Source of the DNA: Saliniplasma sp046497075
GTDB lineage: Archaea; Thermoplasmatota; Thermoplasmata; Halarchaeoplasmatales; Halarchaeoplasmataceae
DNA: 9,998 nucleotides
Assembly (NCBI GenBank): GCA_046497075.1
Contig: JAWOGF010000087.1
Coordinates: forward strand, 1-9,998
Reading direction: 5' to 3'
Of this stretch, positions 1-8,900 are shown one piece after another. The translations under genes and the position numbers were made by a program. The notes below the pieces were generated by a model that was not told the origin of the DNA, did not search any database, and was given only the letters and a program-made list of their open reading frames with translations. Within the stretch, counting starts at the first letter, position 1; each line of letters starts with the position of its first letter.

Positions 1-119
1 CTCAGGAGAACAATCTAGCTTACGATTATAATCCGGACAACTTCGAGTTTGCACCCGGTGAAGGATACTATCTCTACAACGACGCAGATTACGATGTCAC
101 TTGGACAGTGGAATATTGA
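1..119 (+). CDS. C-terminal end of a secreted protein, probable subtilase paralogue (5' truncated by window)
   Basis: An open frame enters from the left edge (first full codon at position 3) and stops at TGA 117-119, leaving 38 residues. The last residues, GEGYYLYNDADYDVTWTVEY, align closely with the end of the complete protease at 684-5915 (GQGYWIHNPLDTGITWTVDY), and the preceding NLAYDYNP matches NIAYDHDP. This is therefore the end of the same GWN-VS type C-terminal beta domain seen at residues 1570-1743 of that protein. I infer that the missing part is another large secreted protease and that the genes form a tandem array, but only the C-terminal domain is visible, so the catalytic domain is not proven. 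There is no C-terminal membrane anchor in the visible part. A T-rich tract follows within 15 bp of the stop. Confidence 0.8.
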   Translation, partial: QENNLAYDYNPDNFEFAPGEGYYLYNDADYDVTWTVEY

Positions 120-129
120 ATCTCAAACA

Positions 130-146
130 CCTTTTTTCTATTTATT
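130..146 (+). terminator. T-rich archaeal-type terminator after the first gene
   Basis: A run of six T (132-137) followed by TATTTATTAT begins 12 bp after the stop at 119. Archaeal RNA polymerase commonly terminates on T tracts without a hairpin. No stem precedes this tract, so the call rests on composition and position only. Confidence 0.45.
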
Positions 147-193
147 ATCTTGAATAGACCTAGTTATTGAAAATAAAAGGAGATGGAATTAGC

Positions 194-274
194 ATGTTGG
201 ACTATGATACAGTCAAAGATATGAGAAAAAAAATGCGATCCCAGATCAGTGGAAGAAAAGATGCAGAAAAATGA
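194..274 (+). CDS. Possible 26-aa small protein with a strong ribosome binding site
   Basis: ATG at 194 opens a 26-codon frame ending in TGA 272-274. The product is MLDYDTVKDMRKKM followed by a basic tail ending GRKDAEK. An AGGAGATGG sequence at 178-186 lies 7 bp before the ATG and is as good a Shine-Dalgarno as any in the window; this is the main reason to list it. The peptide is highly charged and Met/Lys-rich, with no signal peptide, membrane segment or Cys motif. It sits between two large secreted-protein genes and is too short for family assignment. It could be a real microprotein, the remnant 5' end of a decayed gene, or chance. I see no homologous frame in the other spacer (8953-9532). 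Confidence 0.25.
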   Translation: MLDYDTVKDMRKKMRSQISGRKDAEK

Positions 275-297
275 ATTCTGTAATTGTTTAAAGAGAG

Positions 298-334
298 CAC
301 AAGGAATCATAAAAAAAAGAAATATATCCTTGTG
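298..334. repeat. Inverted repeat: perfect 8-bp stem, A-rich 21-nt loop
   Basis: CACAAGGA (298-305) and TCCTTGTG (327-334) are exact reverse complements separated by a 21-nt, almost pure A/T loop that contains an A8 run. Neither strand has a T tract immediately 3' of the stem, so it does not look like a classical terminator. It lies in the middle of the spacer, away from the promoter elements. Function unknown; it may be an RNA hairpin or a decayed element. Confidence 0.4.
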
Positions 335-472
335 TATAAACAAGATACTACGTAAATCCCTATTACAATAGTATTTTCTTGATAGATATTCATATTGCAT
401 TAAGAAACTAGTTACTCATATCTATAGAATGAAAACTTTTCCCAAGAAGATAAGTTCAACCTATTCCAAACG
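335..472. other. AT-rich intergenic stretch with no recognisable gene
   Basis: Between the inverted repeat at 298-334 and the stem-loop at 473-497 I see only AT-rich sequence with short frames in every phase. The antisense frame covering 164-400 has no ribosome binding site, is Phe/Ile/Cys-rich and resembles translated AT-rich noncoding DNA. No tRNA, repeat array or promoter stands out. Confidence 0.5.
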
Positions 473-497
473 TAGCTAAGTTTTTAAAGTTTAGCTG
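473..497 (+). repeat. Stem-loop upstream of the protease promoter
   Basis: TAGCTAAG (473-480) pairs with TTTAGCTG (490-497). The helix continues inward through 481-483 with 487-489, giving 11 bp closed by a 3-nt loop when G-U pairs are allowed (473-497, 480-490 and 481-489). All three wobbles are G-U on the + strand. A 7-bp inverted repeat lies at the equivalent distance (about 60 bp) upstream of the shared palindromic element in front of the next protease copy (9373-9394). The role is unknown. Confidence 0.4.
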
Positions 498-558
498 AGA
501 AAATAGATGTTCCATATATAGGATCTTAACACGGATCGTAAGTGATTCCCCTATATTT

Positions 559-586
559 TTTACATGTACAACAATGGTATATTTAC
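559..586 (+). promoter_or_regulatory. Shared palindromic operator candidate and GGTATAT box, protease promoter
   Basis: 559-572 reads TTTACATGTACAAC, one mismatch from TGTACATGTACAAC at 9448-9461 upstream of the next protease copy. Over 561-586 the match to 9450-9475 is 23 of 26 bases. The block includes a GGTATAT (577-582 onward) that could be a TATA box, giving a leader of roughly 80 nt. The core TGTACATGTACA is a perfect palindrome in the other copy, as expected for a dimeric regulator. A similar element also lies upstream of the regulator gene (8994-9007). Which TATA is used cannot be settled from sequence alone. Confidence 0.5.
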
Positions 587-611
587 TATCTTTCACTACA
601 GAATCACACAG

Positions 612-669
612 TGTTAATTGAGGATGTATAAAAGAATACTATGTTAATTTAGGAGATTAAAATAGTAAA
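612..669 (+). repeat. Imperfect 30-bp tandem duplication in the protease leader
   Basis: TGTTAATTGAGGATGTATAA (from 612) and TGTTAATTTAGGAGATTAAA (from 642) start exactly 30 bp apart and stay similar for about 28 bp. The next protease copy carries this unit once (around 9493-9520). The duplication largely explains why the operator-to-start distance is 40 bp longer here. The proximal unit aligns without gaps to the 43 bp preceding the start codon of the other copy. Confidence 0.5.
627..634 (+). promoter_or_regulatory. Candidate TATA box (TATAAAAG), protease gene
   Basis: TATAAAAG is a near-canonical archaeal TATA box. With the usual spacing of about 25 bp, transcription would begin near 656 and leave a leader of about 28 nt that still contains the GAGGTGG ribosome binding site. 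It competes with the conserved GGTATAT at 577-582. This copy arose within the 30-bp duplication and is not present in the other paralogue. Confidence 0.4.
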
Positions 670-672
670 ATC

Positions 673-679
673 GAGGTGG
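673..679 (+). promoter_or_regulatory. Ribosome binding site GAGGTGG fixing the protease start
   Basis: GAGGTGG ends four bases before the ATG at 684 and matches the archaeal anti-Shine-Dalgarno. It supports ATG 684 over the internal Met at residue 7 and places the start directly before a textbook signal sequence. Confidence 0.7.
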
Positions 680-683
680 AAAA

Positions 684-3600
684 ATGAGGAAAAAAATAAG
701 AATGTTTGTAGGGATTTTTATCGTTATAATGTTGTTAACGTCAGTGTTTGTCGGGATGTCTCTAGATACTATTGAGGATGATGATATAGATATAGTCCTG
801 GCGAGGACTTCTGAACAGAACGATTTGGAATACTTAGAGAGCACTGGAGGGAATGTACTGCACGTCTACGATTCATTTACGCTCGTCGAGATCGACCTAG
901 GCGAAATATCCCGTGCTGAGAGTAGAGGGATTGCCATAGATAGGATAGAAGATAGAACCACTTTAGAAGTAGGTTTTGGACAGTACGAGTTCGATATAGA
1001 AGATGGTGAACCGGAGATATCTAAAGAACTGAGGATCGACGGATATGAGTCCGGTGAAAAAGGTCAATACCTAATTCACATGCTCGGACCCATAGCTTCG
1101 GAATGGAGAACGCGGATCGAAGATCAAGGTGTAGAAGTTATGAATTACGTGCCCAACTATGCATATAGGGTACGGATGACCCCTGATCAGGCTGAAAGAG
1201 TCGAGGATCTAGATTTCGTAGATTGGACAGGTATATATCATCCAGAATACAAAATCCAACCTGATCTCGAAATGGGGCGGGTGAACATAAGGAGTTTACA
1301 AGGGAGTGAAAGTGATGAAATCTATGAAATTTTAGGACTAAAATCACAGATATCATCTATAGACACGGAGACCGGAGAGATCACCGCGGAGGTTTCTTCT
1401 AGAGAAACTTTGCACGATTTGGTCCGATCTAATGATGTTATTTACATAAGAGAGCTATCCGAAAGGAAGCTTCAGGATGAGATGTCCACGCAGATAGTCG
1501 GTGGGGGTGCATATTTCTTCGACGATGAGGATGGTGATCCAGATTCCGCTTATAGACTTCACGGAAACTATGGTTCGTATATGAATCAGTTGGGTTACAA
1601 AGGAAAAGATGTTGTGATAGGGATCGCAGACGGTGGACTAGGAGGGGGTAGTGTTAGTAATGTACATTCGGATTTCCAAGATCGTGTCTTAGGTGGTTAC
1701 TCCTACGAAGGTGGTTGGGAAGATCATGGGAGTGGGCATGGAAGTCACACCGCAGGTTCTATAGCAGCAGATACCTATGCTGGTAGCGGTTCAACGGTGT
1801 ACAATGATTACTACTCCGGCCAGGGTTCAGCTCCTTCCTCGGAATTATACGTGATTAAGATATTCGGGGATGGTGGTTCATGGATAGGTCCCGAGGTATA
1901 CGTATATGATATTATCGAGAAGGCAAAAGATAATGCTGATGCGGTGGTACATTCCAATTCATGGGGTGGTTTATCCCATGATAGCAGCTATGATCCAGAT
2001 TCACATTATTACGACGCTGCGGCTAGAGGTGAAGATATGGCTATTGTTTGTGCTGCCGGTAATCAAGGTGTTTTAGAACGCGTTATGACGCCTGCAACCG
2101 GAAAAAATGTAGTAGCAGTTGGGGCGACGGAAACATATAATCCCGACGAGGGAGCTTCTGATCCTCAGATCATTGCGGGCTATAGTTCTCGAGGTTGGAC
2201 CAACGATAATCGAGTAAAACCTGATGTGGTTGGCCCGGGAGATTCCGTAACTTCTACTGGGATCAATAGTGGATACGAGGTTATGAGCGGTACATCGATG
2301 TCTACACCCGCAGTTTCAGGTGCGGCGGGAGTCGTTGTTGAGTGGTATAAGGATATGTATGGAGAGAAACCGAGTCCAGCTCTAGTAAAAAGTATACTGA
2401 TAAATACAGCGATCCCACTTGATCCTAACGCGGGTAACACAGAGGGCACTATACCTAATAGGATGGAAGGATGGGGGTCAGTCGATATATCTAAACTGGA
2501 AAGACCCCTTAACGACCCAGTACCGTTCAATTTTTTCGATCAGGAACGTATATTCGACGATAGCGGACAGACGGAAGATCACTTGGTTTCCATTGATAGA
2601 ACAGACGAACCTATTAAGTTCTCCCTTACGTGGACCGATAAGGAAGCTCCAGGAGACACAGGAAACGGCCCTACATTGATTAATGATCTAGATCTCGAAG
2701 TGATATCACCGAGCGGTGACGTATATCGAGGTAACGCTTTTGCAGAGAATGCAGGCGATGAAAGCACTAGAGATTACACTTACGCAAACACTGACACTAT
2801 GTCTCTATTTGATAATAATGAAGATGGCTGGGACGATACCAACAACGTTGAGAATGTTTACATACCTCAAGATGAGGTAGAGCCAGGCGCATATACTGTC
2901 AGAATAGAAGCACGTAACATCGCCGATGATGCCATCGGTCTAGGTTACAATAGTCAGGATTATGGTCTAACCGTCTACAATGCACAACTAGCACCTGATG
3001 GAGAAGCCCCATCAGTCAACATAAACAGTCCCGATGGCGGAGAGGTTTGGGATGCTAGAACCGAAGAGGACATACACTGGTCTATTACTGCAGGGGATGA
3101 CCCTATAGACCGCATCGATCTTGCTTACAGTATCAACGATGGTGATTCGTGGACTCCTATAATCTTTGGATTAGATGATATCGATAGTTACAAATGGACC
3201 GTGCCTAACGAGGACAGTAGCGAATGTTTAGTACGTGTTCGAGCAATAGATACCGCAGGTAGATGGAGTGAAAACATAAGTACCGATTTATTCCAGATAA
3301 TCGGCATTCCGCCTGCATCATCTGAAAATAACATGGTAAATCACATTCAGGCTTATCAGGGAGAACTCTTTGCAGATGATGTTGAAGGTGGAGACATCGG
3401 GTATACCACGGGTACAAATGATCCAGAAGCTAGTGAGTGGGATATACGGCAAAACGACGCGTCATCGGGTGTAAATTCATGGGACTGGGGTGATGATAAT
3501 TTCAATTCTAAAGGTCCCTATTTAAGCTGGTTGATCTCTCCCGAGATCACGATACCTGATAACGTCTATGAGGAGACCGGTTTATGGTTAACTTTCCAAC

Positions 3601-5915
3601 ACTGGTATGACTTTGGTGCAGCTAACCGTCATGGTGGTAATGTAAAGATATCGACCGAGGGTGTTAATGGCCCTTGGACTTTGATTTATCCTGAGGAACA
3701 CTATACTGGTACGATGGATACTAGAGAAGATAACCCGATTGGAGGTGAAAAAGGATATGTGTCTTCTTCAGATTGGACAAACGCAACTTTTGATCTTACA
3801 GATTACATCGGGGAAACAATTCACATACGCTGGAACGCTGGTACCTCTGATCATAGTGATGTGCATGAAGGTTGGCGTATAGATGATATATCCATAGAGG
3901 GTTTGATACTTGATTCGGGAGAGGACGAAGACAATCTCCTCACGTGGAATCCGAGTCCGGATGAAGGGATCGATGAAGTCAGCCATTACAATATCTACAG
4001 ATCGGGAAATCAGAATGGTCCATGGGATGAGACGACTCTGATAGGTAACGTGTCTGTTAGTGAATCAGATGAATATATGTATGTAGATTTAGAAAAGGGG
4101 ATGATAGACGATACACACTGGTGGTACGTTATAAGAGCTGTTGGCGACAACGGTTTGGAAGAAGACAATACCGATGCGTTTCAGGAACCCGGCGAAGGGC
4201 CTCCTTTCATCACATTTAATTCACCCACTGCGGATGATACATGGCAGGGGGGGACTCAAAAAGATATTACGTGGACAACTACTGAGGGGGATGACCCGGT
4301 AGACTGTGTTGATCTCTGGTACAGCAGCGAGGGGGGAACCTCGTGGATAAGTATTGCGGAGAATTTAGATGATACGGGTTCTTATACTTGGACAGTACCT
4401 AACGTACACACCTCAGAAGCGGTATTACGAGCCACGGTAAGCGATACAGGTGGCCGCCAGAACTATAACACCAGCGATACGTTCGAAATTCTAGGTATAC
4501 CACCTGAATCACCTGAAAACCTAGCGGTTGAACACTATGGTACATATTCAGAGACATTATTCGAAGACGACGTAGAAGGTGGTGATCTTGGATATACAAC
4601 CGGCAGATCTCATGATGAGGCTAGTGACTGGGATATACGCCAGAACGATGCAGCCTCCGGTGATGATTCATGGGACTTCGGTGACGGTGATTTCAACACC
4701 GACCGAAATAAAGGCATGTTGAGCTGGTTGATCAGTCCTGAGATAACTATTCCCGAAGAAGTCGATGAAGACTACGGTGTTAATATGACCTTCCAGCAGT
4801 GGTACGGATTTGGTTCTTTCGATCGGCATGGAGGTAACGTAAAGATATCGACTGACGGTGTAGGAGGTCCATGGAGTTTGCTAGTACCCGAAGAAGGCTA
4901 CGATGGAACGGTAAGTTCTTCTGATAATCCGCTGTCAGAAGAAACAGCTTATCTAGGTTCTTCAGACTGGACAACGGCAACCTTCGATCTTACAAGTTAC
5001 ATCGGTGAAACCGTTCATATCCGCTGGGATGCAGGTACAGCCGATACATTATCTTCAAGTGACGGTTGGCGTATCGATGATATACAAGTGGAAACCCAGA
5101 TGACAGATGGCGATTCCAATAATATAATCACGTGGAATTCAAGTCTAGAAGATCCTGACGGAGTCAGTCACTACAACCTATATAGGTCTGAAGACTCGAG
5201 CGGCCCGTGGGACGACTCGAATCTTATCGATCAAGTCGATGCCGATGGTTCCGCTGGTTACAGTTATATTGACGTAGATAAAGGCAAAGCTGACAATACT
5301 TACTGGTGGTACGTTATAAGAGCGGTATCGGTAGATGGAGCAGAGGAACAGAACACCAACGCAGTACCGGAACCCGGTGCAGAGACCAGTTTACTCGATA
5401 TATCCCTCACTACTGACACTCAGGCGGACGATTGGAACTTCGTTTCGTTCAACCTGATCCCTGAAGATACTTCTTTAACAGCGATATTAGACGATACCGA
5501 ACACGGTATTTCTGGAAGTTATGACAAGGTGATGTACTATGATGCTGAAACCAACGAGTGGCAGTCTTATATACCAGGTAGGGCTGGTCATTTCAATTCT
5601 TTAGATACATGGGATCACACCATGGGTGTATGGATACAGATGAACGCTGACGATACGCTGACGGTCGAAGGATATGAACCTACGAGTACTGATATCACAC
5701 TGCAGCCCGGTTGGAACATGGTCAGTTATCCGAGTAGTACAGCAGGGAACAACGGCTTACCGGCAGAGGTGGACATGATAGGATACTTCGACGCTTCGGC
5801 GCCGTACAATATTGCATATGATCACGATCCTGGCACGTTCACGTTCGAACCAGGGCAGGGATACTGGATACATAATCCGTTAGATACCGGTATAACATGG
5901 ACAGTAGACTACTAA
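684..5915 (+). CDS. Secreted KP-43-like subtilisin (S8) with duplicated beta modules
   Basis: 1743-residue secreted serine endopeptidase. Residues 1-27 are a signal peptide (MRKKIRMFVG, then a hydrophobic core to FVGMS). Residues 35-270 look like a propeptide region. The S8 domain follows with Asp316 (GIADGG), His352 (HGSHTAG), oxyanion Asn460 (AAGNQG) and Ser538 (GTSMSTPAVSG), so the triad is intact. Residues about 620-770 form the KP-43-type beta barrel (TWTD...LINDLDLEV), including a calcium-loop-like DNNEDGWDD at 710-718. Two tandem modules (about 772-1171 and 1172-1568) each contain a Kre9/KNH-like strand domain, a MAM-like jelly roll ending WRIDDI, and an FN3-like domain (HYN-YRS...WWYVIRAV). 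The C-terminal domain (1570-1743) has two GWN-VS half repeats. No C-terminal membrane anchor or sorting motif is visible. The whole chain is Asp/Glu-rich, as in proteins exposed to saline water. Probable role: extracellular protein degradation for nutrition. The substrate is unknown; domain borders are approximate. Confidence 0.93.
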   Translation: MRKKIRMFVGIFIVIMLLTSVFVGMSLDTIEDDDIDIVLARTSEQNDLEYLESTGGNVLHVYDSFTLVEIDLGEISRAESRGIAIDRIEDRTTLEVGFGQYEFDIEDGEPEISKELRIDGYESGEKGQYLIHMLGPIASEWRTRIEDQGVEVMNYVPNYAYRVRMTPDQAERVEDLDFVDWTGIYHPEYKIQPDLEMGRVNIRSLQGSESDEIYEILGLKSQISSIDTETGEITAEVSSRETLHDLVRSNDVIYIRELSERKLQDEMSTQIVGGGAYFFDDEDGDPDSAYRLHGNYGSYMNQLGYKGKDVVIGIADGGLGGGSVSNVHSDFQDRVLGGYSYEGGWEDHGSGHGSHTAGSIAADTYAGSGSTVYNDYYSGQGSAPSSELYVIKIFGDGGSWIGPEVYVYDIIEKAKDNADAVVHSNSWGGLSHDSSYDPDSHYYDAAARGEDMAIVCAAGNQGVLERVMTPATGKNVVAVGATETYNPDEGASDPQIIAGYSSRGWTNDNRVKPDVVGPGDSVTSTGINSGYEVMSGTSMSTPAVSGAAGVVVEWYKDMYGEKPSPALVKSILINTAIPLDPNAGNTEGTIPNRMEGWGSVDISKLERPLNDPVPFNFFDQERIFDDSGQTEDHLVSIDRTDEPIKFSLTWTDKEAPGDTGNGPTLINDLDLEVISPSGDVYRGNAFAENAGDESTRDYTYANTDTMSLFDNNEDGWDDTNNVENVYIPQDEVEPGAYTVRIEARNIADDAIGLGYNSQDYGLTVYNAQLAPDGEAPSVNINSPDGGEVWDARTEEDIHWSITAGDDPIDRIDLAYSINDGDSWTPIIFGLDDIDSYKWTVPNEDSSECLVRVRAIDTAGRWSENISTDLFQIIGIPPASSENNMVNHIQAYQGELFADDVEGGDIGYTTGTNDPEASEWDIRQNDASSGVNSWDWGDDNFNSKGPYLSWLISPEITIPDNVYEETGLWLTFQHWYDFGAANRHGGNVKISTEGVNGPWTLIYPEEHYTGTMDTREDNPIGGEKGYVSSSDWTNATFDLTDYIGETIHIRWNAGTSDHSDVHEGWRIDDISIEGLILDSGEDEDNLLTWNPSPDEGIDEVSHYNIYRSGNQNGPWDETTLIGNVSVSESDEYMYVDLEKGMIDDTHWWYVIRAVGDNGLEEDNTDAFQEPGEGPPFITFNSPTADDTWQGGTQKDITWTTTEGDDPVDCVDLWYSSEGGTSWISIAENLDDTGSYTWTVPNVHTSEAVLRATVSDTGGRQNYNTSDTFEILGIPPESPENLAVEHYGTYSETLFEDDVEGGDLGYTTGRSHDEASDWDIRQNDAASGDDSWDFGDGDFNTDRNKGMLSWLISPEITIPEEVDEDYGVNMTFQQWYGFGSFDRHGGNVKISTDGVGGPWSLLVPEEGYDGTVSSSDNPLSEETAYLGSSDWTTATFDLTSYIGETVHIRWDAGTADTLSSSDGWRIDDIQVETQMTDGDSNNIITWNSSLEDPDGVSHYNLYRSEDSSGPWDDSNLIDQVDADGSAGYSYIDVDKGKADNTYWWYVIRAVSVDGAEEQNTNAVPEPGAETSLLDISLTTDTQADDWNFVSFNLIPEDTSLTAILDDTEHGISGSYDKVMYYDAETNEWQSYIPGRAGHFNSLDTWDHTMGVWIQMNADDTLTVEGYEPTSTDITLQPGWNMVSYPSSTAGNNGLPAEVDMIGYFDASAPYNIAYDHDPGTFTFEPGQGYWIHNPLDTGITWTVDY
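2998..5388 (+). repeat. Two tandem ~1.2-kb imperfect repeats encoding beta modules
   Basis: Unit 1 spans about 2998-4197 and unit 2 about 4198-5388. They encode 400 and 397 residues with the same order of segments. Shared landmarks include DDVEGGD-GYTTG, WDIRQNDA, SWLISPEITIP, HGGNVKIST, DYIGET/SYIGET, GWRIDDI and WWYVIRAV. Nucleotide identity is broken by many synonymous changes, so the duplication is old. The repeats are accessory binding or spacer domains rather than catalytic ones. Confidence 0.85.
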
Positions 5916-5927
5916 AGTTCAACTCTC

Positions 5928-5944
5928 TTTTTTCTTTTATTTTT
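5928..5944 (+). terminator. T-tract terminator in the 28-bp convergent gap
   Basis: TTTTTT, TTTT and TTTTT runs follow one another from 5928 to 5944, starting 12 bp after the protease stop and reaching the stop codon of the opposing gene. They suit + strand termination by archaeal RNA polymerase. On the minus strand the same bases are purine, and no T tract lies directly after the regulator's stop, so its transcripts may run into the 3' end of the protease gene. Confidence 0.55.
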
Positions 5945-8900
5945 CATTCCTTTTTAACTTCCTTCAAAGCATCGACAGCCTTCTTTTTCAATAGATCCGT
6001 CCCTATCTCCTCAAAATGCGATTGAGCTTTTCGAAGAGAGTTTTTAGCCTTATCGAGTTCACCTCTCTTTTTCCACATAATCCCCATTTCATAGAATACT
6101 TTACCGATTTGTTCTGTATCTCCCAAATCCTGGAACGTTTCGAGTGCCTTTTCGAATTTTTCTTCGCTTTTCTCAAAATCCTCTCTTTTCGAATGTAAAG
6201 TCCCTTCCAGCCTATGTCCTACTGCCAATTTATGTGTATCATCGATTTCCTTTGCCCTCGCTTTCAGTTTTCTGATATATCGTTCAGCTTCATCAAGCTC
6301 TTCTTTTATCAAATATAATTTTGAGAAATTCCAGTAATTTTCTAAGATCATGTATAGATTGTTGATTTCTCTGCTTATATCCATGCTTTTATTTATGTGG
6401 TCTAAAGCTTTATCTAGATCACCTTTCTCTAAATAATAATTACCTATATTTCCGAGGATGATAGATTTGGTATTTTCATTCTCAATCATCTCACATTTTT
6501 CAAGACCTTTTTGATAGCTACTGAGGGCTTTATCCATCTCACCTTTTTTAACATATATGGATCCAATATTATTGAGTGGATTTATGATCATATAAACATC
6601 ACCTATTTCCTCACCTATTTCTTTACTTTTAATATAGTACTCAAGGGCTTCATCTAGTTCACCAAGATGTAATTTGGTAAGTCCGATATTATTGTAGGTA
6701 GATGACAAACCCTTTTTATCACCTAGTTTTTTCCGAATAGATATACACTTAGTAAGATAGTCAAAAGCCTCTTTATATCTTGATTTTTGAACCAAAACCG
6801 AACCGATACTGTGTAAAGTTTGGGCTATCCCTTCTTTGTCATCCAATCTTTTAGAAAGTGTTTCTAATTCTCGGAATATCTCTTCCGCCTTATCGTACTT
6901 CCCCGTTCTAAAAAAGATCCATCCCTTCCTGTCTAGTAATTTAATCTTTTCTACGGACTCCCCCTCTAGTAATTTCAACCCCTTCTCAACCTCCTGCATG
7001 GCTTTGTCGTATTCACTCTGTTTCATAAATGATTTGGATAACATGTAGCGAACTTTAGATTTCTCTTTGATAGTTTTTGCTTCGTCGAATGCCCTATTTA
7101 GATACTCCCTGCACTCTATGTTTTCACCTATCAGATGATATACAGTTGCTATTTTATTTAGTATAACAAAATTTTCTATATCACTATCTGGTATTTGATC
7201 GATGATTCGAAGGACTTTTTTATACATCTCTAAGGCGTCTTCATGGGCGTAGATTTGTTCGGCCTTTTCGCCTGCCTTGATATAATATTTTGCTGCTTCT
7301 TGGAATCTGCTAGCTTTTTCGTAATGAAAAGCCAGATCAAAGTAGTATTCTTCAATACAATCTTTATATTCATCTTCTATAACCTCCGCGACTTTAAGAT
7401 GATATCTATTTCTAACGTTATGTAATATACTTTCATACACGGTAAGTTGTATCAAACCATGACTATAGAAGAAAACTTCTTCATTTGGTTTTTCAAACCA
7501 TATCCCTGTTCTAACTAGTGTATCGATATGCTCGAATAATTCGAACTCGTCTATATCCATCGTTTCTGAGGATACCTTATTGAGTAGTTGGAATGGTACT
7601 TCTTCTCCCATAACACTAGATAACTGCAAAATTTTGACTGTGAGATTATCAAGCTTTTCGATTTTTCTCTCGATAACATCCCTGACCATATCCGGTATAT
7701 TCATATCGTCTTTACTCTCAGGATATTCTTGGGATTCAGGTTTTATTATTCCACTATCTGACATATCATCTACACATTCCTTTATAAAAAGGGGATTACC
7801 TTTTGTAACCTCGAACAGCAGCTTCAAGAAATCGTCTGGTATATTTTTACGACCGATCATCTTTTGAACAATTTTTTTTGTTTCGATTACGGATAAAGGT
7901 TCCAACTTTAGTACTTTAAGCAGATGAGTACGAGATAATCTTTGGATCACATCTTTGAGAGGATGTCCTTGATCAACCTCTTCAGGCCGATAAGAACCTA
8001 TGAAAAGTATGGGGCTATCTTCGGGGCTATTTCCCAATCTTTTTATCATATAATGCAGTAATCTTAAAGTAGCTTTATCCGCCCACTGCAGATCATCTAG
8101 GAATACGATGAGTGGATTATCGGAAGCTATATCTTCAACCCATTTAGTACTTTCATAGAACACCGATTGTCTTTTTGCGTTGAAGGCCTTTTCCGAGGTG
8201 CTTTCTTGATTGTATGATCGGGAAGTTAAGAATATGCTTCCAAAGAGAGGTTCTTCATCGACTTCTTCTGAATATCTTTCGAATGCTTCTTTGAACGGTA
8301 GATACGGATCGGAACTGTCGAAATGTGAGTTACCAACTAGGAACTCGAACCCTTTTTTAGACGCATAAGATTCCAACTTATTAACCAGAGTGGTTTTGCC
8401 GATCCCCGCTTCTCCAGAAATGAATATAGATTTACATCCTTCTTTTTTTACTGAATCTATCATACTCTTTAACTTTTCTATTTGGTCTTCTCTACCGACA
8501 AAGATATCCTTTTTTTCTTTTATTTCAGTCAAGTCTAGTCTCTTTTGATCATCTATGTGTTTCAATGCTTTTAATATCGGAAAAGGATCATCTACGTATT
8601 TATCTACATCATCTAGTTCTATCTCTTTTATCCCTTCATCTAACCGTATTTTGATCTTTTCGTTTTTGATACCTTTTTTGATTTCATTAACTTTTTTAAC
8701 TCCTTCAGAACTGAGAAAATATACTTTTCTTTTCTTATTCAAACCCTTAACATGTCTTAGATCCTCTTTAATAATGTCTTTTTTTTCTTCCCGTAGTCTC
8801 CTAATTTCCCGTGAAACATGCGCTCTACTGATCCCTAAATTATCTGCAATCCCCGATTGGGTTACGGCATACGGAACCTCAAAACTTTTATCTTTTACTT

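Noticed and set aside
164..400. 78-codon minus strand frame
   Set aside because: It is a Phe/Ile/Cys-rich translation of AT-rich spacer, has no ribosome binding site, and overlaps the better-supported short + strand ORF.
1660..1668. ATGTACAT-like palindrome within the protease coding region
   Set aside because: It is only the short core, without the AAC extension or a promoter context; short TGTACA cores are expected by chance.
2180..2530. Antisense and alternative-frame ORFs inside the protease gene (here 116 codons)
   Set aside because: They are shadows of the long coding frame, whose domains and motifs are continuous; none has a ribosome binding site or recognisable protein features.
5985..7260. 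Apparent 120-bp periodic nucleotide repeat resembling an array
   Set aside because: The period equals 40 residues and reflects TPR helices in the regulator. The units are not identical DNA repeats, so this is neither a CRISPR nor a satellite.
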